Below, in pieces: positions 20,480-31,543 of a DNA stretch of 64,000 bases. The translations under genes and the position numbers were made by a program. Below the pieces are notes generated by a model, which saw only the letters and a list, made by a program, of their open reading frames with translations, ran no database searches and had not been told where the DNA came from. Each line of letters starts with the position of its first letter. Position 1 is the first letter of the stretch. The DNA comes from Cycas panzhihuaensis (Eukaryota; Cycadophyta), in the NCBI GenBank assembly GCA_023213395.1, contig CM041465.1, forward strand, positions 130,827,741-130,891,740. Direction: 5' to 3'.

Positions 20480-23057
20480 ACTGAGTCTCGTAATTGCATC
20501 CATAGCCCCTAAAATTATTAGAAGATGAAAATTTGGAAGAACAAGCGGTAACTCTTGAAAAAGATAAACCATTAGAGGAAGAAGAAATCTTGAAAAGTCA
20601 AAAGAAAGGATCCTAAAGCAAAAAGAAGTATTGGAGAATAACAATGAATCTTTATAGGAAGAATCCCTAGGTGAAACAAAAGAATCAAGTGGTGAAGATA
20701 GTTCGAAGAGCATGAGTGACAACGAAAAAAAGGCGGAGGAAAATCCCTCAACAAATTGGGAGAATCGTTTTACAAAGAAATTATTCGAGGACACATCTGA
20801 TAAGCAACGAGAGCAATCATTTGTAATTAAAGCTCCAGGGGCTATACAATTACCATGATGTGAAGAACCAATTCAGTTATAGACACCCTTCTAAAGTCCA
20901 TTATTTGGAAAAGAGAATAGTGGAGAAGGAAGTCCATGAAAGGTATCTAAAATAGCGTATCAGTAGAAGAAGTTGCACACCTCCAAAAGGACAAGTTACC
21001 CCACCCGCATTCTCACAAGGGAAAAGTAAACCACCAAGTTTTTTAAAGACGACGGATTCAAAGGGCTTTGGAAGACTCATCTTTGAGTCTACCAAACCCC
21101 TTTGAATCTTCCATAGCACCAAGGGCTATACAATTACAGTGATGTGAAGAACCAATTCAATTAAAGACACCTTCCAAAGTCCATTATTTGGAAAAGAGAA
21201 TAGGGGAGAAGGAAGTCCATCAAAGGTATCTAAAATAGTGTATCAATAGAAGAAGTTGCACCTGCAAAAGGACAAGTAGCCCCACCCACATTCTCACAAG
21301 GGAAAAGTAAACCGCCAAGGTTTTTAAAGATGGTGGATTCAAAGGACTTTGGAAGACTCATCTTTGAGCCTTCCAAACTCCTTTCAATTTGCCATAGCAC
21401 CAGGGGCTATACAATTACCATGATGTGAAGAACCAATTCAATTAAAGACACCCTTCCAAAGCCCATTATTTGGAAAAGAGAATAGTGGACAAGTCCATCA
21501 GAGGTATTTAAAATAGTGTATCAGTAGAAGAAGTTGCACCTCCAAAAGGACAAGTTACCCCACCCACATTCTCACAAGGGAAAAGTAAACCACAAAGTTT
21601 TTTAAAGATGGCGGATTCAAATGACTTTGGAAGACTCATCTTTGAGTCTTCCAAACTCCTTTGAATTCGCCATAGCACCATGAGCTATACAATTATCGTG
21701 ATGTGAAGAACCAATTCAGTTAAAGACACCCTTCCAAAGCCCATTATTTGGAAAAGAGAATAGTGGAGAAGTAAGTCCATCAGAGGTATCTAAAATAGTG
21801 TATCAGTAGAAGATGTTGCACCTCCAGAAGGACAAGTTACGCCACGTACATTCTTGCAAGGGAAAAGTAAACCACCAAGTTTTTTAAAGATGGCGGATTC
21901 AAAAGAGTTTGGAAGACTCATCTTTGACGACACAACAAATGCAAGTGAACATGCTTACCTATTTTAGAGCTTGGTAAATATGAGAAAGATAATAGATGAA
22001 GACAAGATCAAAGCTAGTTTCGCCTACTCATTACGGGGTGTACCCTTAGCATCGTACAAACAATTAGATCCAATGAAGACATGGGAGAATACCAAAAAAG
22101 AATTCAAGGGGATATTTCAAAAATTTAGAAGTAATGAGGCAGTAGAGTTTTCTCTTAGAGAAATGAGACAAAGACTGGGAGAATCGATATTGACATATAT
22201 AAGTTGAATAAATATCATAGCTACAAATATGACAAACAAAGAAAAGATTACAGACTATAATATGAGCAATTATTTCATCAGTGGGCTTAATTCCAAGCTA
22301 AGAGTTGCAATGGCGACCCATTGCCTGAAGTCCTTTTAACACGCACAAGAGTCGGCATTAGACTTTAAGAAGGAAATAGATACCCAGAAGGCAAGCCATG
22401 ACCCCTTGTTATTGAGACTACAAGAGGAAATCCAAGAATTAAAAATCTGAAACATAAATAAACCTTGTTATTAAAAAACAAAAATAGAAGAGACCTCAAA
22501 AGTGGAAGCCCTTAGAAAAGAGATTTCAAGGTTAAAATTACAAGGACAGTAACCTCAATATACAAAGTAAGAAAAGAATAAGAAATACAAGAATAAGATT
22601 GCATTCCACAAAAGAACATGACTTAAATAAAAAAACTAACGTAGTAACAAAGCTAAGTACATAGTGTCATATTTGCAATGTAGATAACCACAATACAAAG
22701 GAATGTTACTTCAATGGATGAGAAAGAAACCAACGTGGCAAAGGCCGAGAAAGAGGAAGCAACTTGACCAAAACAATCTATACCACTCGAACAACACTAG
22801 AAAGTTCCAAAAAGAAGCCACCAATGGGACGCTGTTTGGAATGTTTGAAATTTGGCCATTGGAAATTAGACTACCCAATACCAAAAGCACATGCAAAATG
22901 CCTATTTGTATGTGATAATGATGGGGCAAGCACCCATCCTACAAAAGATAAGGAAAGACCAAGGTAGCAAGCCTAAAGATGATAATTCCATAATCACCCA
23001 AGAATAACAACCTACAAACAAGAAGTGGGTCTAAAGGAAAAGAGGAAGTGGAAGGTT
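20480..23057 (+). pseudogene. Element N gag (gypsy), with tandem array
   Basis: Plus-strand gypsy gag related to that of H. SMSDNEKKAEENPSTNWENR followed by FTKKLFED matches H SDNEEKAKEGPLAYWENKLT. Then comes the 280-bp tandem array (separate entry). Next, IKASFAYSLRGVPLASYKQL and FQKFRSNEAVEFSLREMRQR match the H capsid region, and NYFISGLNSKL follows. Zinc knuckles include CLECLKFGHWKLDY (final cysteine lost) near 22830 and a second CDNDGASTH remnant. Many stops and frame changes. It ends at the M insertion (23058) and resumes at 26377. Confidence 0.85.
20833..21955 (+). repeat. Tandem array in gypsy gag, about 280 bp x 4
   Basis: The phrase GCTATACAATTA recurs at 20841, 21125, 21406 and 21684 (spacings 284, 281 and 278). 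Each unit carries the same landmarks: GATGTGAAGAACCAATTCA, TTATTTGGAAAAGAGAATAG, GGACAAGT, GAAGACTCATCTTTGA. The last unit runs into normal gag after 21920. In H gag the corresponding segment occurs once. The spacings differ by 3 bp steps, which suggests the units were coding when they expanded. Confidence 0.92.
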
Positions 23058-23448
23058 TGTTGGAAATAATGTACATTCCCATTTCATGTTCATTTAAGTT
23101 CATTTCTCATGTCATGAGAATATTTCTTGACATGGAATATTCTTAGTGAGAAAATATTCTAAGACAAAGTCAGTAAATATGGTGGTTAATAGAAATCAAA
23201 GATGGTTGAAGTATTAAATATGGTAGTTTAGAGCCTACTATAATTGGAGGGAGTTATTAATTAACCATTATGAATTGGTTAGAACTACATTCCATATTTA
23301 GTACATTTGTAATCTACAAATATGATGTACTCTATTATTTTTAGAATGGGAAAGTTAAGAGTTGTGATTCATTGGCGCATATTCATTTCCTGTCTATTGT
23401 GCATGTGGTGTGTGCTATGTGTCCTCCTCCAATCCTCTTCTTCTAACA
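23058..23448 (+). repeat. 5' LTR of element M
   Basis: 391 bp, TGTTGGAAATAATG to TTCTAACA, followed by a primer-like TGCTATTAGAGCACCTAGG (23449-23467), a mutated initiator-tRNA site (TGGTATCAGAGC). It contains internal inverted motifs around GAGAATATT/AATATTCT. Confidence 0.93.
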
Positions 23449-23467
23449 TGCTATTAGAGCACCTAGG

Positions 23468-24700
23468 TTCTTGACAGTTGTGTGATGCCCTGTCTGAGTG
23501 TTAGATTTTGTCATGAAATGACCTCCCTCCACTTACATCAGTAACTATGAAGATATTATTCGGGTAGAGTTTCTCACTGCACTTGTGTCTTTGAGAAAAC
23601 TCTGACTGTGAGTGGTCTAAAATGGCACTTGTCTATATTAGTGCTAATTAAGGCTGTGAAGAAGAAGCATCTACATAGAAACAGTTGTAGCTTGGTGGGT
23701 GTCTGAGCTTCCAAACTATAGAGGAATACACATTGCTCATGCATATTTTCTACCTGTCTATCCGCCACTATAGAGCTAACCTTCATCAATTCATCCCTTA
23801 CTAAAGTGTCACTCCTCATTTGCTTGTTGGTCATCTGCATGGGACTATCACCCACTCCTCGTACAACTTCTCATTGTCCTCTACAAGCCGTCGCACCCAA
23901 CATGTAGAGATACCCCTTATCTGTGCTTTGTCCTCTTTGTTCAGAAGTTGCCAAACATCATCGCAATCAACCACCATTCGTAGGAGCAGCACTCGGTTAC
24001 AGGTCAACCACCATTCAAAGTATCGATGGCCTAACTTGTGGAGCTGCCAGATGCCCTACGGAGGTCGTCAGAGCTGACAATCACCAGAGTTGTCATCTCC
24101 GGAGCTGCCACCAATCATCGAAGCCGCAGTCTAAAATTTATTTGAAAAATTATTATAATATATATACTAAGGTTTAAAACATTCGACTATATACATTGGC
24201 ATATTCACTAGAATATGCCTATTTTGATAAAAGGATCTTTTTTTCTTAAGTTTATTTCTAATAATTCTTTATTTTATAAAGAATTTTAATTTAACCTTTC
24301 TAGAAATATTTCTTTTGTCAATTGAGTAGTACATCTTAAAGAGGATTTTAAGCTATCTCAAACTTAGTATTTTCTCCTCTTTTAAGTGCATTCTTTGACT
24401 TCACTTGCAGAGTACTTCAAGAGGATTTTATCTATCATTAATTTCAAGTATTTTGTCCTCTTTTGAGTGTATTTCTTAGCTTATTTTAGAGAGTTCCTTT
24501 TGAACTTTTAATGTGTACTCCTAGCGTGTTATCCACCTTGTAGTCATTGAGTGATATGTGACACACTAGTGGTGGTTTAAACACCGACTCTTGTAATTTC
24601 TTTAATTACGAACTTCATAATGAAGTCTGTGAATTGTTGATTATAGCTTGCCAGATTCACTAAGACTAGATGGAAGCCTTATGTAATATACAAACCTTAT
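23468..24700 (+). other. Leader of element M
   Basis: 1.2 kb without recognisable protein. Includes related segments near 24340 and 24425 sharing AGAGGATTTTA and near 24370 and 24460 sharing TTTTGTCCTCTTTTGAGTG-like text, suggesting an old internal duplication. Confidence 0.5.
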
Positions 24701-25360
24701 AAAGGCTTAAGGAAATTGTTGAAGGAGAAGACAAGAAGTCAAAAATAGACCCACTTGATGGCATTGAAGAAGCGACATGGCATGACAGGAACCTTTGAGA
24801 ACTGGCAATTTGTCAGTCATTGATGAGTTAAATTGCTCATCTTCAAGAAAAATCATTTTCATATGATGCATGGAAGACTCTTAAGGATTTATTAGAGTTT
24901 GAAAAATGCTTTACTTCGGTAAAATGTTCATTAATGGCTCTCTCTCTTCATCTATAGAAACTGAAGGAGATAAGAGTGAAATTTGTTGTTGTAGGTGAAA
25001 TTGTAGAGGACATTACTCTTAACAACCTGCATGTGGTCTATCATACTTTTGTAACAAGACAGGACTACCTCAACTTCTTTCCATTTGTTAAGTCGGGTAG
25101 CTTGGTGCTGCATAAAGAGCAGTGGATTGTGTTATGGTGATGATCTAGCAGCGTTGTGGTGTTTTCATTAAAAAAACATCTAACAATTCTACAATGCAAC
25201 AATGACATGGTAGTAACAATACTGCACAAAAATCCAAGCATGATATTATATGCCGATATTGTGACATTTGGAGAAGTAGGATAAAAGGTGTGGTATTCGC
25301 ACATTGATGATCACAACTTGTATGTGCTACATGAGGATGATGAAATCCTCTTTGGTAGCT
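24701..25360 (+). pseudogene. Element M gag remnant
   Basis: Decayed copia gag on plus: ATWHDRN, IAHLQEKSFSYDAWKTLKDL and KLKEIRVKFV are recognisable as the capsid region, followed by poorly readable sequence. Numerous stops and frame changes. No zinc knuckle that I can place with confidence. Confidence 0.5.
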
Positions 25361-25374
25361 TTGTACAGGCAATT

Positions 25375-25630
25375 GTAAAGCCTAATCAGTAACAAATTGT
25401 GCATTGGCACTTAGTTTTGGTTGATCTCTTGGAGCAGTAAAGGCCTAATCAACAATAGGATATGTATTAGCACTTAGTTATGGTTGATCTCTTGGAGCAA
25501 TAAAGGCCTAATCAACAATAGGATGTGTATTGGCACTTAGTTCTAATTGATCTCTTAGAGCAATAAAGGCCTAATCAACAACAGGATGTGCATTGGCAGT
25601 TAGTTCTAGTTGATCTCTTGGAGTAGTAAG
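25375..25630 (+). repeat. 63-bp tandem repeat in element M
   Basis: Four copies with period 63 (CCTAATCA at 25381, 25444, 25507 and 25570). In frame they read RPNQQQDVHW and QLVLVDLLEQ, so the unit is 21 codons. Several copies carry TAG or TAA where the fourth keeps CAG or CAA, meaning the array decayed after it formed. It lies where the copia integrase-RT linker would be. Confidence 0.9.
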
Positions 25631-25989
25631 AAACGATATACCGTTTCTTTATCCTCCATTGAGGCAGTATACAAAGCAACGGTTATAGCAATCCATGAAG
25701 CCATTTTGGCTTAGTGGACTTCTTAACTACTTTTGACTTATTCAATTGTTCTACGAAAATCAAAGTGCCATCTAGCTATCGAAGAATCTGGTTTCCATGA
25801 CAAAATCAAGCATGTGGAAGTTGACAATCATTCTATTCAACAGCGAGGCATGGCATAGTTGAGTTGATTTATTATCCCTCAAAAGACCAAGTTGTTGATA
25901 TTCGCACTAAAGCCTTGAGTTGTGAGAAGTTTGAGAGACTAAGGACACTGATGCTTATGAGAGAAAATGAACTTAACATTATGGGAAGC
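25631..25989 (+). pseudogene. Element M RNase H remnant
   Basis: TVSLSSIEAVYKATVIAIHE is the copia RNase H block (SSTEAEY-like), followed by HDKIKHVEVDNH and YYPSKDQVVDIRTKAL, then FERLRTLMLMRENEL just before the 3' LTR. Stops are present. RT is missing upstream. Confidence 0.75.
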
Positions 25990-26376
25990 TGTTGGAAACA
26001 ATGTACATTCCCATTTCATGTTCATTTAAGTTTATTTCTCATTTCATGAGAATATTTCCTCACATAATATTCTTAGTGAGAGAATATTCTTAGCCAAAGT
26101 CATTAAATATGGTGATTAGTAGAAATCAAAGATGGTTGAAATATTAAATATGGTAGTTTAGAGCCTACCATAATTGGAGGGAGTTATTAATTAACCATTA
26201 TGAATTGGTTAGAATTGCCTCTCATATTTAGTACATTTGTAATCTACAAATATGATGTACTTTATTATTTTTAGAATGAGAACGTTGGAGAGTTGTGATT
26301 CATTGGTGCATAGTCATTTCTTGTTTATTGTGCACGTGATGTGTGCTATGTATCCTTCTATTCTTTTTTTTTGACA
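25990..26376 (+). repeat. 3' LTR of element M
   Basis: 387-bp partner of 23058-23448 with scattered differences. The right flank AGGTT duplicates the left flank. Confidence 0.93.
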
Positions 26377-26960
26377 AGGTTATTATCCAAAACCTAAAGT
26401 GGATATTGACCATATCGCAGCAAAGAAAAAAAACTTTGGAGGATGCGATAAGAGAAGACGAAACAAAATGATTACCTACAGAAAAACCAGAAACCAAAAA
26501 TGCATATACAATGCAAAACAAACCAAAAAAGGAGGAGTCGATCTTGAATCAACCACCCACACTCAAGGCAGAAGAATTATTTAAGGTCCACCTATAGAAT
26601 ATACCCCAAGAATGTTAGTGATAATGGAAAACTTGGCCAAGCAACTACAACTAACCATTCCATTTTCACAAGTCATCAACTGGCTAAAAATCAAAGTGTT
26701 TTAGGTTCAAAAAGTCCCCAGGAACACATAAGGTTGTAGAAGAAGCAATAGTAATAAACAACCCACATGAACAACAAGCCAAGAGTTATGGGAAATTATA
26801 GCTAGGCTTTAAAGGATGGTGATAGAAACTCTAATGTATACAATTGGTTACAAAAAACATATGAAGCAAATACACTAAGTGCTAACTATTATAATATGAG
26901 ACTTATCCTTGATAAAAATCATAGTATGGAATATGAAGATATAGATAGTTCTAGAAATAG
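26377..26960 (+). pseudogene. Element N, region after gag
   Basis: Resumes gypsy N after M. GYYPKPKVDIDHIAAKKK and then PRMLVIMENLAKQLQLTIPF and SQVINWLK match H at 58625-58960 (PRMLLLMENLLKQLQLTIPL). The protease itself is not recognisable. Downstream the text resembles the variable Asn/Asp-rich spacer that follows protease in H. Confidence 0.75.
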
Positions 26961-26962
26961 AA

Positions 26963-27410
26963 ATGAGTATTTTTGTGAGGGTGGCTGATAAATATCTGAG
27001 CACAACTAATAGTGAAGATCTTTATACTAATACAGATGAAATGGAATGCAAACATGATTATTTTGATGCTAATGACAACTTCGGGAAAAATCATAAAGAA
27101 AATGGAATGCATGAAAGCAATAGTTCTACATGTCATAGTGGAAAAGGGGAAGATCAATCAAGAGACAAAACGATGAAACTAGCAAAGCAAATCACAAAGG
27201 CTTCAGGGAGAATTAAGGATGCATTGGAAAGGCTCGTATATGATTGAAAAGGTGTATGAGAATGGAACTATCCAATTGAATGAATTGACAGGCCAACTAC
27301 TACTTGAAATGGTTGAGGAACTATCCAATTGAATGAATTGACAGGCCAACTACTACTTGAAATGGTTGAGGGCAATAAATTCAAACCATACCACAATTAG
27401 CATGTAGAAT
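26963..27410 (+). pseudogene. Element N spacer and integrase C-terminus
   Basis: A 94-codon frame (26963-27247) of polar composition without family match overlaps, in another frame, the typical gypsy integrase end: MHWKGSYMIEKVYENGTIQL, then NELTGQLLLEMVE and GNKFKPYHN. A 53-bp tandem duplication (27264-27369) lies inside it. RT, RNase H and the integrase core are absent, so N lost several kb between here and 26816. Confidence 0.7.
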
Positions 27411-27491
27411 AAATTTCTTAGAGGAGTCAACTGAGTGTAACGTAACATATCGTTTGGAGTCTAAGACAATTAAGGTTGTCCCGATATCGGG

Positions 27492-28719
27492 TGTTTGATT
27501 CCATCGTGATGCAAAAATACAAAAAAAAAAAAAAACTGAAAAAATAATTGTAACTTATATTTGATTCATAAGCAAAATCACAAGTGAAAAAGTGGAAAAA
27601 TATGAAAAAAATCACAATTAAAATCAATGGGAAAATCATAAACACCAAAAAAGGAGACTGGAACCGAGAAAATTTTGCCTTCAGTAAGCATAAATAAATG
27701 AGGATTTATTAAAAGCAAGTGAAACTAATGGAGGCCCAGAGCCAAGGCTACAAGAGCAGACCTAGATGCAGAGCAAGCAAGGAAGAATACAAAATTTTGA
27801 AGAAAAGATAACACCAAACTTTTGATTTTTTTAAACAAAAATGTTCAACCACTTCTTGTTGCTTTGGGATAGATGCTGGAACTCGAAAATGAACCCAAAA
27901 ATGGCCAAAATGGTCTAGAAACAACCAAAACAGGCCCAAAAATGGCCACGACGAACCCAAAAATGACCAAAACAGACTTAGAAATAGCCAAAACAGTCCC
28001 AAAAGTGGCCAAAATAGTTGCAAGAACGCAGATCGAAATGCATGACAAGGTGCATTCCATTGCAAGAATGCATGGCAGGTGCATTCCATAATAAGAACGC
28101 ATAGTGCAGAACAAAATGAACGCAAACATGATGTCAACAAGAGGCAAGCATACGTATGGTTGTACGGATTTTAAAAATGTAATAAGGTGTAATTAATAAG
28201 TGTTCAGTCAAATTAGTATAAAAGGGCATGAGTAATGTAGAAAGAATGGTTGTGAATATTGGTCACAACCATTCCCCAAAGGCATGCAAAGGGCACTTAT
28301 AGGCCATTTCTCACCATTTTGGATGTGAGAGTCGAGCCAATGAGTCTTGTATTATATTCTCAAGTGTGAGAGCCAAGTTATTCAATCCAAACAGCATGTT
28401 CTCTAGTGTAAGAGTTGAGTATATTATAATAGTGATCATGTTCTAGTGAGAAAATGCCATATGATGATGTATAAGCGATCAAAGCAGTGATATTGCTTAA
28501 TGAAATCAATGAATCACATGAAAATTGTGTATCATCCCTTAATTCATATTTATATATGATGTTATGATGGATGATAATGTTGTGCTACTACTATGATGTA
28601 TTGTGGGCTTATGTGGCGTGTGTGTTAAGTGACTCATGTGTTGACACAAGCCCTATTTAAACTACCGAAAGTGCCCTTTTGACGAGTGTACTTACCAAGG
28701 GGTTGGAAAAAAGTCAACA
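27492..28719 (+). repeat. Probable 3' LTR of gypsy element N
   Basis: It follows the integrase end and a purine-containing tract. It starts TGTTTGATTCC and ends AAAGTCAACA, similar to the H LTR end (GAAGACAACA). It shares with the H LTR a hairpin (28246-28272) and the phrase TTCTCACC...GTGAGAG. It includes a run of imperfect CCCAAAAATGGCCAAAA units at 27890-28015. TATAAAAGGGC near 28218 is a TATA-like box. No 5' partner is seen, so the ends are inferred. Confidence 0.6.
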
Positions 28720-28764
28720 CCATGAAGCTTTAAGGAATTTATTCCTGTGTTGTTTCCCAAGCAT

Positions 28765-29290
28765 TCATCCTTCGTATGTACCCTTGTTTATAGTGATATT
28801 AGGTAAACCATTTACCATGTTCAGTTTCTTTAATTGTCTTAAATGTTGATAGCACAAATGCCTATACCTCACATGCCAAGCTTCATTCATAGAATTTCCT
28901 TGATTTACAGGCAATGCATGTAGGGAAGGAGTGGTCATAACTCTGTAAAGGTCATTTTCTTCCTTACCCTTAGCTACAATTTTGAAATTCTCTTTCTTAT
29001 CTTTTACAAAGTACTTGTTTTCATCAAATTCTACTTTAAGGAGCTTTCTGGTCATTTGAGAAGTAGATTTGTTTTTATCCCTAGTACAAAGAGAACATCT
29101 CCAACCTTCTTAATTTCTCTAGTTGATATTTTCATGGGAATGACCCATTTTCCTTTAACAAGATGTGTTATGTTGTCTCCTAGCTCCATTACACTATTTC
29201 CATAGTGATTTTAGAAGCTTTCAAACCAATTTTTCAATAACTCCTCAACATTCACGATTTCAATTGTGTTTTATTGTTTTTGAAGTGGTA
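28765..29290 (-). pseudogene. Copia pre-integrase fragment (minus)
   Basis: The minus strand gives LLKNWFESF, then MELGDNI, EIKKVGDVLFVLGIKTNL, SQMTRKLLKVEFDENKYF, then AWHVRYRHLCYQHLRQLKKL and MVNGLPNI. This is the segment between protease and integrase core in an L-like copia. A 96-codon piece (28765-29055) is open. It begins and ends abruptly; the integrase core is absent. Confidence 0.8.
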
Positions 29291-29304
29291 AGTTGGGTTG
29301 TCAA

Positions 29305-29525
29305 TGTTAGAAAATAATATGAATCTTTTGTGATCTTTAGTTAGTTATGGGATTAGGTGCAAGTGTCTTCTATAATCAGTTTTCAATAAGGTAGTTAAGT
29401 AAAGGTAGGTTTTATAACTACTTTTCTTCTATATATTAAAGAAGGTTGATTACAATAAAATGGCAGTGAGGAATTCAAATTACCTTTCCTCTTTTTCTCT
29501 CTCTTGTGTGTTCTATTTCTGTACA
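29305..29525 (+). repeat. 5' LTR of element L
   Basis: 221-bp TG...CA repeat (TGTTAGAAAATAATATG to TTTCTGTACA). It matches the minus-strand LTR at 8229-8464. Followed by TGGTATCAAAC at 29526, a primer site variant. Confidence 0.85.
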
Positions 29526-30423
29526 TGGTATCAAACTAGGTTGGGGTTTAGAAATAGGAAATTGGAGAGACCAAGCAGGAGACTTCAATCAAGGATTCAA
29601 AAGAAAGGACTGAAGAGACCGAAACTGGAGACTTCAATCAAGAATTCAGAGAAAAGAAGAAATCAAGAATTCAAAGAAAAGAAGGATTAAAGAGATCAAA
29701 TTTTTTGGAGACTTTGTCCAACACTGGAGGTAGCTTTGCATCATTAATTTCATTAATTTTTTTCATGTTTTTTGAAAGAAACCAACTGTAGAGTTTTTGG
29801 TTTTTTAAAAACAAAAAAGGAAAGAAGACATTTAGAGAAAAGAATAGTAATTTTTTTTTTAGAAAATCAGAAAACTACAAATAGTATAGATTTCCATACA
29901 ATTTCCATTCAAAATTTTCAAAATATTCAAATTGAAGTGAAAATTTACTAATTTGTGTGCCTTTGTAAAAGGGTTAAACTATTCTAAAGAATTGTTTTTA
30001 GATTTTGAGATGAAAAGCTAGAGTCTAGCTTATAAAGGGTGCATGACCAAATGTTTTCCAAAGCTATTTTTTCTTTTAAAAAATCTTCTTTAGTCAGTAA
30101 AATCAATCTCAAACAAAAGGTTTCATCGAGACAATCTTTTGATACCAAACTTGAAGACATTTTGTGTCTATACTATGAATTATGAGCAAAATTTGATTAA
30201 AACCCTAGCCGCCAATCAGATTTATTTTTTAGCATATTTTTTGAATCAAATCTTGGTTATCAAAACAAAAATTGCAGATTTGCAAAGCCATTGAAGAAAG
30301 CTTCAATTTGAGGTTTTTCTGTTTTTTGCCTTCAAACCCTGAAATCCATACAATTGCGCGGACTATAGAACCAGGTACAAATTTCATCATTCAAGCCTTT
30401 TATTTTTAAATCTATTGTTCATC
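29526..30423 (+). other. Leader of element L
   Basis: Primer site TGGTATCAAACTAGGTTGGG (29526-29545), then about 880 bp of A-rich untranslated leader. Near 29580-29690 a short segment with GGAGACTTCAATCAAG is duplicated. No coding seen. Confidence 0.7.
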
Positions 30424-31543
30424 ATGTCAATAATTTATTCTCTCTCGAAAAATGATAAGTTGACAGGAGATAATTATAGTATCTGGAGGACTAAAATAAG
30501 AGGACTATTGTTTTCTAAAGGCTCATGGAACCTTACTGTTGAAAATTGGACTAAACCTACAGACATTGATAAAGCAACAATATGGAAAGAAAAAGACAAG
30601 TATGCCTTGGCTACCATTACATTATCTGTTGCAGATTCAATTCTTCCTCACATTGTAGATGTCACCAATGCTAAGGATGTATTGACTAAGTTAGCTTTAA
30701 TGTTTCAACATAAAATATGGCTAAAATTGTGTGTTTAAAAGAACAATTGTACAGTGTCAAAATCAAAGAAGGAAGTTTTGTAATAAATTTTATAACAAAA
30801 TTAAAAGAAATTCGAGAAAATTTAGTTGCAACAAGGGAAGAGATTAAAGACAGATTTTGGTCAACTCACACTTAATAGACTTCCAAAGTCTACTGACAAT
30901 TTGGTCAATAGTCTAGCTGTAAATAGAATAACTGATTCAATGTCCTTTGAAGAAATGTGTGGACATCTTCTTCAACAAGAGCAAAGAGAAAAGAAATATG
31001 CAAAAGACGAATTAGAAAATGCTTTTGCATCAAGAGTAAACATCAGAGGTAGAGAACAATTACATGGAAGAGGAAGATCAATTCCTATACAACAATTTGA
31101 ACAAAGAGATACATGTTACTCTTGTGGAAAACTTGGTCACTTTGCCAATAATTGTCCTCTTAAAAGGCATAAAATTGCTAGAGGTTAAAAAGTAACTAAA
31201 AATTGTAGTGGAGAGAAATCAACAGATGAAAATGTGGAAATAGCTTTTGTTCCAGCCTTTTCTTCTAATGCAACTGTTAAAGAGAACTGGTACATTGACT
31301 CAAGAGCCTCTCAACATATGACTTTAAAGTATGCATGGTTTGAATTAATTTCCAACTTCAATCTAGGAATCATAGTTGAGTGTGGAGACATCTCAACACA
31401 TCTAGTTAAAGGAAACAAAACAATTCCACTTCGAATGAAAGATGGTGAAAGTAAACAGATGGGGAATGTTTTGTATGTTTCTAGCCTCAAAAAAATCTTA
31501 TTTCTATATCTCGAATAACAAAAAAATATCTTAGAGTAGAGTT
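30424..31543 (+). pseudogene. Element L gag and protease start
   Basis: Copia gag from ATG 30424: MSIIYSLSKNDKLTGDNYSI, WRTKIRGLL, TLSVADSILPHIVDVTNAKD. A frame change occurs near 30715; then RLPKSTDNLVNSL and EMCGHLLQQEQREKKYAK, and a CCHC knuckle CYSCGKLGHFANNC near 31114-31155 with all four ligands. After a stop at 31186 the protease region gives NWYIDSRASQHM (the normal DSGAS is DSRAS here) and KQMGNVLYVSSLKK, ending SRITKKYLRVEF where element J interrupts at 31544. The rest of pol is not found. Confidence 0.88.

Larger units (their letters stand above)
23058..26376 (+). mobile_element. Element M: internally deleted copia
   Basis: LTRs 23058-23448 and 25990-26376 flank a 2.5-kb interior. 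Target duplication AGGTT is at 23053-23057 and 26377-26381. It is inserted in gypsy N. The interior retains gag-like and RNase H pieces but no integrase or RT core, so it is a deleted, non-autonomous copy. Confidence 0.93.

Noticed and set aside
20833-21955. 280-bp tandem units as satellite DNA
   Set aside because: Single-copy matches to the unit occur in the gag of H and the array is embedded in gag sequence, so it is an internal gene repeat.
25375-25630. 63-bp repeats as a CRISPR array
   Set aside because: Units are contiguous without spacers and are in frame with copia pol. The genome is a plant nucleus.
27890-28015. CCCAAAAATGGCCAAAA units as a regulatory array
   Set aside because: Imperfect low-complexity repetition within a decayed gypsy LTR. 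No evidence of conservation in H.
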